Source: Bacteroides sp. CAG:927
Lineage (GTDB): Bacteria; Bacteroidota; Bacteroidia; Bacteroidales; Muribaculaceae
DNA: 49,489 nucleotides
Direction of reading: 5' to 3'
NCBI GenBank assembly: GCA_000431155.1
Contig: HF985660.1
Span: 1-49,489 of the forward strand
Shown here: positions 33,371 through 42,109 of the stretch, in pieces
Numbering within the stretch: position 1 is the first letter of the stretch
How the letters are laid out: each line of letters opens with the position of its first letter
The notes under the pieces: generated by a model
Told to the model about the DNA's origin: nothing
Seen by the model: the letters and a program-made list of their open reading frames with translations, nothing else
The model's database searches: none
Program-made: the position numbers and the translations under genes

Positions 33371-34072
33371 ATGGGACAGCTTCCAAAATCTAAAATCGAG
33401 CAACTCAAACGGGAAAAGCGCGAAGCCAAAGCTGCAAAAAAACGTAAGGTGGCGACAAGAGATAAAATCGTACGCTTCCTGATTGTATGCGAAGGGGAAC
33501 GTACCGAACCTAATTATTTCAAGGGGCTTGTCAAGGATAAGTATTCGGAAGTGCGTTCCGAAGATATAGTCGGCGAGGGACGCTCAACTTGTGCTTTGGT
33601 CAAGAAAACTGAAGAGATTAAAGAACGGCTCGAATATCAACGCCAGTTGATATTTGACCGTGTCTGGGTAGTTTTCGACAAGGATGATTTCAATGACTTC
33701 AACGAGGCTATTGCTCTTGCCGGAAGGAAAGGTTTTATGGCAGGTTGGAGCAACGAGGCGTTTGAACTGTGGTATCTTCTGCACTTCGTATATCTTGATT
33801 CAGCAATCTCACGCGCAGACTACATTACAAAACTTGAAAACGAAATACGCAAGGCAGATGGCTACGGGGATTTTTCCTATAAGAAAAACGACCCCGGCAT
33901 TTATGGGATGCTTCAGAAGATAGGCAATGAGCCTCAGGCAAAACTTTGGGCGGCAAAACTCCGAGCCATGTTTGACAATACACAGGATTACAAAAGTCAT
34001 AAGCCATGTACCTGCGTTGATCTTTTGGTGGAAGAATTGGAGCATCCCGAAAACCTCTTGAACGGCATTTAA
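33371..34072 (+). CDS. RloB/AbiLii-like protein (Toprim-type nuclease candidate)
   Basis: 233 aa. A basic N-terminus precedes RFLIVCEGERTEPNYFKGL, the acidic Toprim-like motif typical of RloB. VWVVFDKDDFNDF (DxD) and EAFELWYLLHF follow. Acting with the upstream ATPase, such proteins are the probable nuclease effector of AbiL-type defence. No terminator is evident after the stop. Confidence 0.85.
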   Translation: MGQLPKSKIEQLKREKREAKAAKKRKVATRDKIVRFLIVCEGERTEPNYFKGLVKDKYSEVRSEDIVGEGRSTCALVKKTEEIKERLEYQRQLIFDRVWVVFDKDDFNDFNEAIALAGRKGFMAGWSNEAFELWYLLHFVYLDSAISRADYITKLENEIRKADGYGDFSYKKNDPGIYGMLQKIGNEPQAKLWAAKLRAMFDNTQDYKSHKPCTCVDLLVEELEHPENLLNGI

Positions 34073-34283
34073 TAGACCTTTTAACAATCAGTGTTATTAT
34101 TATCTAAAACGAACCTTTGGACTTGCGCAGGCGGCAGAAATTGACTAATTTTGCTCATACGATGAGACGCTGAAAAGTCAGGGTCGCGGAGTCAGAATCC
34201 GACAAAGAATTATTTGTCACCAAATCGTTTCAAAAGAAATTCGGTTATAGCCAACTATCTGAAATAGGCATATTTGGAGTATC

Positions 34284-34308
34284 GGGTTCAAGTCCCTCCA
34301 GCTCCACA
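34284..34308 (+). other. 3' fragment of the tmRNA gene (ssrA), candidate right attachment site
   Basis: GGGTTCAAGTCCCTCCAGCTCC plus ACA matches the T-loop and acceptor 3' strand of tmRNA (compare the E. coli ssrA end, ...TTCAACTCCCGCCAGCTCCACCA, from memory). No GGAGCTG/GGGGCTG 5' partner or tmRNA body lies upstream, and the bases just before do not complete a T-stem. It is therefore a fragment, as left at the far end when an island integrates into the ssrA 3' end. The 317-base gap 34073-34389 holds only this and the following terminator. Confidence 0.65.
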
Positions 34309-34333
34309 CAAGTCCGATGAAAGACAACGAAAA

Positions 34334-34367
34334 AGAGAGTGCATCAAAATTCAGATGCACTCTCTTG
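34334..34367. terminator. Strong bidirectional hairpin between the ssrA fragment and glgB
   Basis: AAGAGAGTGCATC (34334-34346) and GATGCACTCTCTT (34355-34367) form a perfect 13-bp stem with an 8-base loop. It is probably the original ssrA terminator and also serves the convergent glgB gene. Confidence 0.8.
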
Positions 34368-34389
34368 TGATTTTATGTGTGTGCGCAAA

Positions 34390-36474
34390 TTACTTTTTGG
34401 CAGAAGTGGATTTGCGCGGTCGGGATTGCTTCTTTCGGCGAAGCACCATTGCACTTCTGCTGGGCAAATAGAGCTTGAGCCATTCTACTCCTATCGGGCT
34501 ATAAAGGTCATCATGAATGGTGAAATGATGCACGGACTCATCCACATTGCCGTAACCGCCGAAATCAGGATTGTCACTGGAGAGCACAACCTCATATTCG
34601 CCGGGAGGCGTTAAAATGCCATAAGAATCAAATGACTTGAACGGATGCCAGTTGAATACAAATATCAAATCCCCACGACTGAAAGCCAAAACCTGATCAT
34701 CATCCTTTTCCCACAATTTGCCCACGGGCAAACTCTGGAAATTATAAACGCTGCTGATTAAATGAATCATGGCGTTATCAAAGTTATTAAGGAATTCATA
34801 TTTAAGAAATCCGTTGTCCACAAGGCTCCAGAGGCGTCGTGCATATTTGTAGCTCCAGCCGTTGCCTTCACGCGGGAAATCAATCCATTCGGGATGTCCC
34901 CACTCATTGCCCATAAAGTTGAGATAACCACCGTTAATAGTAGCAGCAGTAACGAGACGAATCATCTTGTGCAATGCCATACCTCGTGCCACCACGCCAT
35001 TGTCATCGTCCTTGTTCATGTGCCAGTACATCTCCTTGTCAATAAGACGGAATATCACCGTTTTGTCGCCAACAAGAGCCTGGTCATGGCTCTCAACATA
35101 ACTTATAGTTTTTTCATCATCACGCCTGTTGGTCAGTTCCCAGAATATGGATGTCGGATGCCAGTCCTCATCTTTCTTCTCCTTAAGGGTCTTGATCCAA
35201 TAATCAGGAATACCCATTGCCATGCGATAGTCAAATCCTATGCCACCGTCCTTGAACGGTATGGCGAGACCGGGCATGCCGCTCATTTCCTCGGCTATGG
35301 TTATGGCATAAGGATTGAGCGAATGTATAAGCTTATTGGCAAGCGTGAGATAAGTAATGGCATTTGTATCCTGATTGCCGTTGTAATAATCATCATAACT
35401 GCCAAACGCCTGTCCCAAACCGTGATTATAATAGAGCATGGATGTTACGCCGTCGAAACGGAATCCGTCAAAGCGGAATTCCTCCATCCAATATTTGCAA
35501 TTTGACAACAGGAAATGAAGCACCTCATTCTTGCCGTAATCAAAACAAAGCGAATCCCATGCAGGATGCTCGCGACGACCGTCGCCGTAGAAATATTGGT
35601 TGTAGCTTCCATCAAGGCGTCCCAACCCTTCAAGCTCATTTTTCACGGCATGTGAATGGACTATATCCATAATCACCGCTATTCCCATAGAATGGGCAGT
35701 GTCGATAAGTGATTTGAGATCCTCGGGTGTGCCAAAACGACTTGACGGGGCAAAGAAATTGCTCACATGATAACCGAAAGAGCCATAGTAAGGGTGCTCC
35801 TGTATAGCCATTATCTGAATGGCATTATAGCCATCGCGAGCTATGCGGGGAAGAATCAGATCACGAAATTCAGCATACGTGCCGACATCCTCTCGCTCCT
35901 GCGCCATGCCTATATGGCACTCATAAATGAGCAGCGGCTTGGTGTCAGGCTTGAACTCGGCAACTTTCCATTCGTATTCATGCTCCGGCTCCCAAACTTG
36001 TGCCGAAAACAGATGTGTCGTCGGATCCTGCACCACACGGGTAGCGTAAGCGGGGATTCGCTCTCCCTCACCGCCCTGCCAGCTCACCAGCATTTTATAA
36101 TAATCGCCATGATGAATAGCGTCAGCAGGCAGATTGATTTCCCACACCCCGTTATCTTTGCGTTCAAGGTCATAACGGGCCAAAGCTTTCCAGTCGGAGA
36201 AATCGCCAATCAGCACTATTCGTGTAGCATTTGGAGCCCACTCACGGAAAGTCCAGCTACCGTCGGCATTGCGGTGCATGCCGAAAAATTCATGACCGTT
36301 GGCAAGATCTTTCAATGAGCCGCACTCGGATGTGAGCTCTTTTTCCTTGCGCACGGCATCTTCATGACGCCCCGCTATAGCGGCGGCAAACGGCATAAGA
36401 TAAGGATCGTTTTTCACCAGTGGCAAAAGTTTCTCGGCTTTAGGCTTTTTAGGCGCTTTCTTAGGTATGGGCAT
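34390..36474 (-). CDS. glgB: 1,4-alpha-glucan branching enzyme
   Basis: 694 aa. An N-terminal CBM48 domain (WTFREWAPNATRIVLIGDF) precedes a GH13 barrel with the catalytic Asp in FDGFRFDGVTSMLY, the Glu in ITIAEEMSGMPG and the transition-state Asp in YVESHDQALVG. It makes alpha-1,6 branches in glycogen. Length fits the eukaryote-like GlgB group common in Bacteroidetes. Monocistronic, with a promoter at 36530-36523 and divergent from the glycosyltransferase gene. Confidence 0.93.
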   Translation of the reverse strand: MPIPKKAPKKPKAEKLLPLVKNDPYLMPFAAAIAGRHEDAVRKEKELTSECGSLKDLANGHEFFGMHRNADGSWTFREWAPNATRIVLIGDFSDWKALARYDLERKDNGVWEINLPADAIHHGDYYKMLVSWQGGEGERIPAYATRVVQDPTTHLFSAQVWEPEHEYEWKVAEFKPDTKPLLIYECHIGMAQEREDVGTYAEFRDLILPRIARDGYNAIQIMAIQEHPYYGSFGYHVSNFFAPSSRFGTPEDLKSLIDTAHSMGIAVIMDIVHSHAVKNELEGLGRLDGSYNQYFYGDGRREHPAWDSLCFDYGKNEVLHFLLSNCKYWMEEFRFDGFRFDGVTSMLYYNHGLGQAFGSYDDYYNGNQDTNAITYLTLANKLIHSLNPYAITIAEEMSGMPGLAIPFKDGGIGFDYRMAMGIPDYWIKTLKEKKDEDWHPTSIFWELTNRRDDEKTISYVESHDQALVGDKTVIFRLIDKEMYWHMNKDDDNGVVARGMALHKMIRLVTAATINGGYLNFMGNEWGHPEWIDFPREGNGWSYKYARRLWSLVDNGFLKYEFLNNFDNAMIHLISSVYNFQSLPVGKLWEKDDDQVLAFSRGDLIFVFNWHPFKSFDSYGILTPPGEYEVVLSSDNPDFGGYGNVDESVHHFTIHDDLYSPIGVEWLKLYLPSRSAMVLRRKKQSRPRKSTSAKK

Positions 36475-36522
36475 AGTTTTATAGTTTTATCTCCTTAGTC
36501 ACGGAGCTTGGTTATGTTATTG

Positions 36523-36530
36523 CAAACATA
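36523..36530 (-). promoter_or_regulatory. -7 box of glgB
   Basis: The minus strand reads TATGTTTG, about 49 bp before the ATG. An AGGAG-like sequence lies between (36497-36491). Confidence 0.5.
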
Positions 36531-36572
36531 ACTATAATTTCCCAAACGCCCAAAAAGTTAGGGAATATTTCA

Positions 36573-36580
36573 TATATTTG
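36573..36580 (+). promoter_or_regulatory. -7 box of the GT4 gene, almost touching the start codon
   Basis: TATATTTG ends 5 bp before the ATG at 36586. With the usual spacing, transcription would begin at or next to the start codon, giving a leaderless or near-leaderless mRNA. Confidence 0.5.
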
Positions 36581-36585
36581 CACTC

Positions 36586-37788
36586 ATGAAACAAAAAGTT
36601 CTGATTGTAAACAAATTCTATTACCGTCGTGGCGGCGACTGCGTGTGCACTCTCAATCTTGAGGAGCTGCTCAAACGCCAAGGTCACGAAACGGCAATAT
36701 TTGCCATGCAATATCCCGAGAACTTGCCAAGCCGATGGGATAGCTATTGGCCTGAGGAAGTGGATTTTTCAGGAGGTGCAGGTGCCAAAATCAATGCACT
36801 CAAACGCATGCTGGGACTTGGTGACATAAAGCACAAATTTGCTTCACTGCTCAAGGATTTCCAACCCGATGTGGTACATCTCAACAACATACATTCCTAT
36901 CTGTCACCCGTGCTTGCTTTAATGGCACACAAGACCGGTGCCAAGGTAGTGTGGACACTTCATGATTACAAGCTCATTTGTCCCTCATATTCCTGTCTTA
37001 ACACCAATGGGAAAGTGTGCGAAAAATGCTTCTCATCCAAGCTGCCCGTACTAACCACAAAGTGTATGAAAGGATCTCTTGCGGCCAGCGCAGTGGCATG
37101 GCTGGAAGCAGTGAAATGGAGGCGCAAAGTTCTTGAAGACAATGTGGACTGCTTCATATGTCCGAGTGAGTTCATGAACGCCAAGATGCAGCAGGGAGGA
37201 TTCAATTCCGACAAACTCGTTACGCTATGCAATTTCGTAGCACCTGAAATGATTGATGCTTACCGCAAATGTGATGCATCACAGGAACGCGATGAATACT
37301 ATTGTTATGTAGGCAGATTGTCGGAAGAAAAAGGTGTACGCACATTATTATCCACAGCAGCCGCACTACCCTACAAACTCAAAATAGCCGGCAACGGTCC
37401 GCTCAGCGAAGAGCTGAGAGCCAAATACTCCGCCTGCCCCAATATTGAATTTCTTGGGCGTCTTAACGGTGATGAGGTGCGTGAATTACTCAGCAAGGCA
37501 CGGTTCTCGGTAATACCGTCAGAATGGTATGAAAACAATCCACTGAGTGTAATTGAGTCACTTTGTGCCGGGACACCGGTTGTCGGTGCAGCCATTGGGG
37601 GTATTCCTGAACTGATAAAAGGCTGCAATGGCACAATATTCACATCCGGCAGCTCCGAGGCTTTGGCCGATGCAATCAAAAAACAATGGCAATCTGCTCC
37701 TGACCACGCAGCCATACAGTTGCAGGCCATTGAGTCATTCAGTCCACAGACCCACTATTCCCGATTGCAGACTCTGTATGCCCGTTGA
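36586..37788 (+). CDS. Family 4 glycosyltransferase
   Basis: 400 aa. The N-terminal Rossmann part (VLIVNKFYYRRGGDCVC) and the C-terminal donor-binding part (YVGRLSEEKGVRTLL; IPSEWYENNPLSVIESLCAGTPVVGAAIGGIPELI), with the E-x7-E element, are characteristic of GT4. It transfers a sugar, probably from a nucleotide donor, to an envelope glycan; donor and acceptor are unknown. The N-terminus is well formed at this ATG, so the start is trusted despite the very close promoter. Confidence 0.88.
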   Translation: MKQKVLIVNKFYYRRGGDCVCTLNLEELLKRQGHETAIFAMQYPENLPSRWDSYWPEEVDFSGGAGAKINALKRMLGLGDIKHKFASLLKDFQPDVVHLNNIHSYLSPVLALMAHKTGAKVVWTLHDYKLICPSYSCLNTNGKVCEKCFSSKLPVLTTKCMKGSLAASAVAWLEAVKWRRKVLEDNVDCFICPSEFMNAKMQQGGFNSDKLVTLCNFVAPEMIDAYRKCDASQERDEYYCYVGRLSEEKGVRTLLSTAAALPYKLKIAGNGPLSEELRAKYSACPNIEFLGRLNGDEVRELLSKARFSVIPSEWYENNPLSVIESLCAGTPVVGAAIGGIPELIKGCNGTIFTSGSSEALADAIKKQWQSAPDHAAIQLQAIESFSPQTHYSRLQTLYAR

Positions 37789-37835
37789 TAGCCTGTTTTT
37801 AGGCTCATAATGCCGTGAATTTTAATAAATTTGAT

Positions 37836-37843
37836 TATTTTTG
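37836..37843 (+). promoter_or_regulatory. -7 box of the lysS-gpsA-pgi group
   Basis: TATTTTTG, with transcription expected near 37850. This excludes the in-frame ATG at 37841 and supports 37871 as the lysS start. Confidence 0.6.
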
Positions 37844-37870
37844 CAGAAAATAAAACCCTTTTTCATAGCT

Positions 37871-39640
37871 ATGGCAACTAATATATTGGAACTTAGCGAA
37901 CAAGAGATTGTGCGCAGAGGTAGTCTTGACGAAATGCGCCGCTTGGGTATTGAACCTTATCCGGCAGCTGAATTTCCTGTAACCGCTTACTCCGACGATA
38001 TAAAACATGATTTCACTGACGGTGCTCTCGAACAGAATGTGAGCGTGGCCGGGCGCATTATGAGCCGCCGCGTGATGGGTAAAGCCACATTCATTGAATT
38101 GCAGGATTCCCGTGGCCGCATACAGATTTACGTGAGCCGTGATGACATCTGTCCGGGCGAAAACAAAGATTTCTACAATTCTGTCATAAAAAAGCTTCTT
38201 GACATAGGCGATTTTATTGGGGTGGAAGGTTTTGTGTTCCGCACCCAAACCGGCGAAATCACCATACATGCCCGCTCAATAACGGTGCTGGGCAAATCAC
38301 TCCGTCCTCTTCCCATAGTGAAGATGAAAGACGGTGTGGTTTACGATTCGTTTGACGACCCTGAACTGCGCTATCGCCGCCGCTATGTGGATCTGGTGGT
38401 AAACGATGGCGTAAAAGAAATTTTCATAAAGCGTACCAAGGTTTACAACAGCATGCGCTCTTTCTTCAATCACCACGGCTACATGGAAGTGGAAACTCCC
38501 ATTCTTCAGTCCATACCCGGTGGAGCCTCCGCGCGTCCGTTCATCACACACCATAACGCACTTGACATTCCGTTGTATCTGCGTATTGCTGATGAACTTT
38601 ATCTGAAGCGTCTGATAGTAGGTGGATTTGAAGGCGTCTATGAGTTTTCCAAAAACTTCCGCAACGAAGGTATGGACCGCACCCATAATCCGGAATTCAC
38701 CTGCATGGAAATTTATGTGGCCTACAAGGACTACAACTGGATGATGAACTTCACAGAAAAGATGCTTGAAAAGATATGCATGGATGTGAACGGCACCACC
38801 GAGGTGCAGATTGGCGAAAACATCATAAACTTTAAGGCTCCTTATCGCCGCGTCACCATGATTGATGCCATCAAAGAGTTTACCGGAATCGACATAACCG
38901 GCATGGGCGAAGATGATTTGCGCGCTGTATGCAAGCAACTTGATATTGAAGTGGATGGATCAATGGGTAAAGGTAAGCTCATTGACGAGATATTCGGAGA
39001 GAAATGCGAAGGCAACTACATTCAGCCCACGTTTATCATAGATTACCCGATTGAAATGTCGCCGCTCACCAAGCGTCATCGCAACAATCCGGAACTCACC
39101 GAGCGTTTTGAGCTGATGGTAAACGGTAAGGAACTTGCCAATGCATACTCGGAGCTCAACGATCCTATTGACCAGTACGAACGCTTTGTGGAGCAGATGC
39201 GTCTGAGCGAAAAAGGTGATGACGAGGCAATGATAATTGACCATGACTTTATTCGCGCTCTTGAATACGGCATGCCGCCCACATCTGGTATGGGTATAGG
39301 TATGGACCGTCTTGTAATGCTGATGACCGGTCAGACCACCATACAGGAAGTACTGTTCTTCCCGCAGATGCGTCCTGAAAAAACAGCAAAGCGCGACAAT
39401 GCACAAGCTTTCGCCACAGTGGGTGTATCGGAGGAATGGGTACCCGTGCTTCATAAGCTTGGCGTACTCACTGTGGAGGCTCTCGGCAGCGTGTCATCAG
39501 CCGGCAAACTCCAACAGGATATGTGCGGAATCAACAAGAAATACAAGCTTGAACTCAAAAACCCCACTGCCGACGATGTGAAAGCATGGATTGAGTCAGC
39601 CACACCGAAACAGGATGAGGCAAAAGAGTCACAGGCCTGA
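37871..39640 (+). CDS. lysS: Lysine--tRNA ligase (class II)
   Basis: 589 aa from the ATG at 37871 (MATNILELSEQEI). It has an OB-fold anticodon domain (VAGRIMSRRVMGKATFIELQ), class II motif 1 region (RYRRRYVDLVVN), motif 2 (FRNEGMDRTHNPEF) and motif 3 (GMGIGMDRLVMLM). A C-terminal extension of ~85 residues (FATVGVSEEWVPVLHKLG to the end) is beyond the catalytic core, as in many Bacteroidetes LysS. Charges tRNA-Lys in the cytoplasm. Confidence 0.97.
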   Translation: MATNILELSEQEIVRRGSLDEMRRLGIEPYPAAEFPVTAYSDDIKHDFTDGALEQNVSVAGRIMSRRVMGKATFIELQDSRGRIQIYVSRDDICPGENKDFYNSVIKKLLDIGDFIGVEGFVFRTQTGEITIHARSITVLGKSLRPLPIVKMKDGVVYDSFDDPELRYRRRYVDLVVNDGVKEIFIKRTKVYNSMRSFFNHHGYMEVETPILQSIPGGASARPFITHHNALDIPLYLRIADELYLKRLIVGGFEGVYEFSKNFRNEGMDRTHNPEFTCMEIYVAYKDYNWMMNFTEKMLEKICMDVNGTTEVQIGENIINFKAPYRRVTMIDAIKEFTGIDITGMGEDDLRAVCKQLDIEVDGSMGKGKLIDEIFGEKCEGNYIQPTFIIDYPIEMSPLTKRHRNNPELTERFELMVNGKELANAYSELNDPIDQYERFVEQMRLSEKGDDEAMIIDHDFIRALEYGMPPTSGMGIGMDRLVMLMTGQTTIQEVLFFPQMRPEKTAKRDNAQAFATVGVSEEWVPVLHKLGVLTVEALGSVSSAGKLQQDMCGINKKYKLELKNPTADDVKAWIESATPKQDEAKESQA

Positions 39641-39672
39641 ACTTTGGAGTAACAACTCACGTTATAATAACA

Positions 39673-40668
39673 ATGAATTTCCCTGGCAAAGTGGCAGTAA
39701 TGGGAGGCGGAAGCTGGGCTACAGCTTTGGCCAAACTTCTGCTTGATAATTGCGAAACCATATTGTGGTATATGCGCCGCGATGACCGCATCGCTGATTT
39801 CAAACGATTGCGTCATAACCCCGCATATCTTAGTGATGTGCAGTTTGATATTGAACGCATAGATTTTTCCAGCGACATCAACTATGTGGTGGAGCAGGCC
39901 GACACATTGCTTCTTGTAATGCCGTCACCCTACTTCAAGAGCCACATGGAAAAACTCACCACATCTCTTGAAGGCAAATTTGTGGTGTCGGCAGTGAAAG
40001 GCATAGTTCCCGATGACAACCTCATCATATCCACTTATATGGAGCGTAAGTATGGCGTGCCGCCCGAACGGATGCTGGTTATAAGCGGACCATGTCATGC
40101 TGAAGAGGTGGCATTGGGACGCCAAAGTTATCTCACGGTGGGATGCAATGACATATTCCATGCCGAGCAGTTTGCAAACTGTCTGAGTGGCAAAGCCATG
40201 CACACCATAACATCAAGCGATGTGGACGGAATAGAGTATGCGGCAGTACTTAAAAATGTTTACTCCATAGCGTCCGGCATAGTGCACGGACTGAAAAACG
40301 GAGACAATTTTCAGGCCATGCTCGTGTCAAACGCCATACGCGAAATGGAGAGGTTTGTGGACACGGTATATCCCCGTCCGCGACAGATATGCGATTCGGT
40401 ATATCTGGGCGACCTGCTTGTGACATCCTATTCCAAATTCAGCCGCAACCACAACTTCGGCTCCATGATAGGCAGAGGCTATTCGGTCAACGCCGCCCGA
40501 ATGGAGATGGAACAGACAGCGGAGGGCTATTACGGCACTAAATGCATATATGAAATCAATCGCCATTTTGGGGTCACGATGCCTATTCTTGACGGCGTGT
40601 ACGATATATTGTATCGCGGAGTAAAGCCGTCAGTAGCCATCAAGACTATGGCAGAAACTTTCATTTGA
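39673..40668 (+). CDS. gpsA: Glycerol-3-phosphate dehydrogenase [NAD(P)+]
   Basis: 331 aa. N-terminal dinucleotide-binding loop GGGSWATALAKLL; catalytic Lys region EYAAVLKNVYSIASG; YLGDLLVTSYSKFSRN in the C-terminal helical domain. Makes sn-glycerol-3-phosphate for phospholipids from dihydroxyacetone phosphate. 32 bp after lysS, with its stop near the pgi leader, so likely cotranscribed. Confidence 0.96.
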   Translation: MNFPGKVAVMGGGSWATALAKLLLDNCETILWYMRRDDRIADFKRLRHNPAYLSDVQFDIERIDFSSDINYVVEQADTLLLVMPSPYFKSHMEKLTTSLEGKFVVSAVKGIVPDDNLIISTYMERKYGVPPERMLVISGPCHAEEVALGRQSYLTVGCNDIFHAEQFANCLSGKAMHTITSSDVDGIEYAAVLKNVYSIASGIVHGLKNGDNFQAMLVSNAIREMERFVDTVYPRPRQICDSVYLGDLLVTSYSKFSRNHNFGSMIGRGYSVNAARMEMEQTAEGYYGTKCIYEINRHFGVTMPILDGVYDILYRGVKPSVAIKTMAETFI

Positions 40669-40694
40669 TAATCTCTCATAAAACCAAATATCTC

Positions 40695-42035
40695 ATGACT
40701 AAAATCAGCATTGACATCAAAAACGCTTTAGGCACAGTATCCGAGCAACAGATACAGGACCTTATGCCGCAGGGTGTGGACGGTCTCAACAAAGTGGAGC
40801 AAGGCACCGGCGCAGGAAATGATTTTCTTGGTTGGGTGGATCTGCCCACACGCACACCGGAAAGCCTTGTAGCTGACATTGAATCCGTGGCTGCCGACCT
40901 GCAAAAAGAATGTGAAGTTGTTGTAAGCATTGGTATTGGCGGCTCATACCTCGGAGCCAAAGCTGTTATTGAAGCTCTCAGCGACTCTTTCTCGGCATAC
41001 AGATGTGACAACAAGGCTCCCAAAATGTTGTTTGCCGGCCAGAACATAGGTGAAGACTATCTGTATGAGCTAATGGATTATCTTAAAGATAAGAAATTCG
41101 GTATCATAGTAATATCCAAATCTGGAACAACCACCGAACCTGCCATCGCTTTCCGTCTGCTCAAAGAGATGCTTGAAAACAAGGTAGGCAAAGAAAAGGC
41201 ATCAAAGCTCATCGTGGCTATCACAGACGCCAAACGCGGTGCGCTGCGCCAGCTTGCCACCACTGAAGGTTACAAGACTTTCGTGATTGAAGACAATGTG
41301 GGTGGCCGCTTCTCGGTTCTCACCCCTGTAGGTCTGCTTCCCATTGCCGTGGCCGGATACGACATTCGCGCGTTGCTGCGCGGAGCCGCACAGATGGAAG
41401 CCGCAACCCAAGCCACTGACAACACCAACCCGTCATTGGTTTACGCAGTTACCCGCAACGCTCTGTACCGCGCAGGCAAGAAGATAGAAATTATGGTGAA
41501 CTACAATCCCAAACTTCATTTCTTCGGCGAATGGTGGAAACAGCTTTACGGCGAAAGCGAAGGCAAGGACGGCAAAGGAATATATCCGGCTGCTGTTGAC
41601 AACTCCACCGATCTGCACTCAATGGGTCAATGGATTCAGGATGGCGAACGCACCATTTTTGAAACCGTAATCAGCGTAGGAGCCACAAAACACGAAGTAG
41701 TTATTCCATCGGATCCCGACAACCTTGACGGACTCAACTACATCGCCGGAAAACGCGTGGATCAGGTAAATAAGATGGCAGAACTCGGCACACGTATTGC
41801 CCACGTGGACGGTAATGTGCCAAACCTCATTGTTTCTGTTCCCGATCTTAATGAACTATACCTCGGACAGCTAATATATTTCTTTGAAAAAGCATGCGGC
41901 ATAAGCGGTTATATTCTTGGAGTGAACCCCTTCAACCAGCCCGGCGTGGAAGCTTACAAACGCAACATGTTTGCACTGCTTGAAAAGCCCGGTTACGAGG
42001 CTGAAACAGCAGCTATCAAAGCTCGAATCAAATAA
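40695..42035 (+). CDS. pgi: Glucose-6-phosphate isomerase
   Basis: 446 aa from the ATG at 40695 (MTKISIDIKNALG); an in-frame ATG at 40665 overlaps gpsA and is less likely. Contains VSIGIGGSYLGAKAVIEAL, VISKSGTTTEPAIAFRL and GGRFSVLTPVGLLPIAVAG, the phosphosugar-binding signatures of the short bacterial PGI. Interconverts glucose-6-phosphate and fructose-6-phosphate. Followed by a strong terminator. Confidence 0.96.
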   Translation: MTKISIDIKNALGTVSEQQIQDLMPQGVDGLNKVEQGTGAGNDFLGWVDLPTRTPESLVADIESVAADLQKECEVVVSIGIGGSYLGAKAVIEALSDSFSAYRCDNKAPKMLFAGQNIGEDYLYELMDYLKDKKFGIIVISKSGTTTEPAIAFRLLKEMLENKVGKEKASKLIVAITDAKRGALRQLATTEGYKTFVIEDNVGGRFSVLTPVGLLPIAVAGYDIRALLRGAAQMEAATQATDNTNPSLVYAVTRNALYRAGKKIEIMVNYNPKLHFFGEWWKQLYGESEGKDGKGIYPAAVDNSTDLHSMGQWIQDGERTIFETVISVGATKHEVVIPSDPDNLDGLNYIAGKRVDQVNKMAELGTRIAHVDGNVPNLIVSVPDLNELYLGQLIYFFEKACGISGYILGVNPFNQPGVEAYKRNMFALLEKPGYEAETAAIKARIK

Positions 42036-42054
42036 TTGACAAATAATATCCTAC

Positions 42055-42087
42055 AACAATGGAGCGTTCTTCAGGCGCTCCATTGTT
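42055..42087 (+). terminator. Rho-independent terminator of pgi
   Basis: AACAATGGAGCG (42055-42066) and CGCTCCATTGTT (42076-42087) form a perfect 12-bp stem with a 9-base loop, followed by a T-run. It separates pgi from the convergent creD gene. Confidence 0.9.
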
Positions 42088-42109
42088 ATTTTTTTAATAC
42101 CTGAGCAAA

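Noticed and set aside
34080..34308. Complete tmRNA or tRNA gene
   Set aside because: Only the 3' T-loop/acceptor portion is present; no 5' acceptor strand or tmRNA tag region is found upstream.
34762..35505. 247-aa plus-strand frame
   Set aside because: Antisense to glgB, whose catalytic motifs are clear.
38297..39454. Long minus-strand frames (213 and 164 aa)
   Set aside because: Antisense to lysS; high coding constraint of lysS keeps them open.
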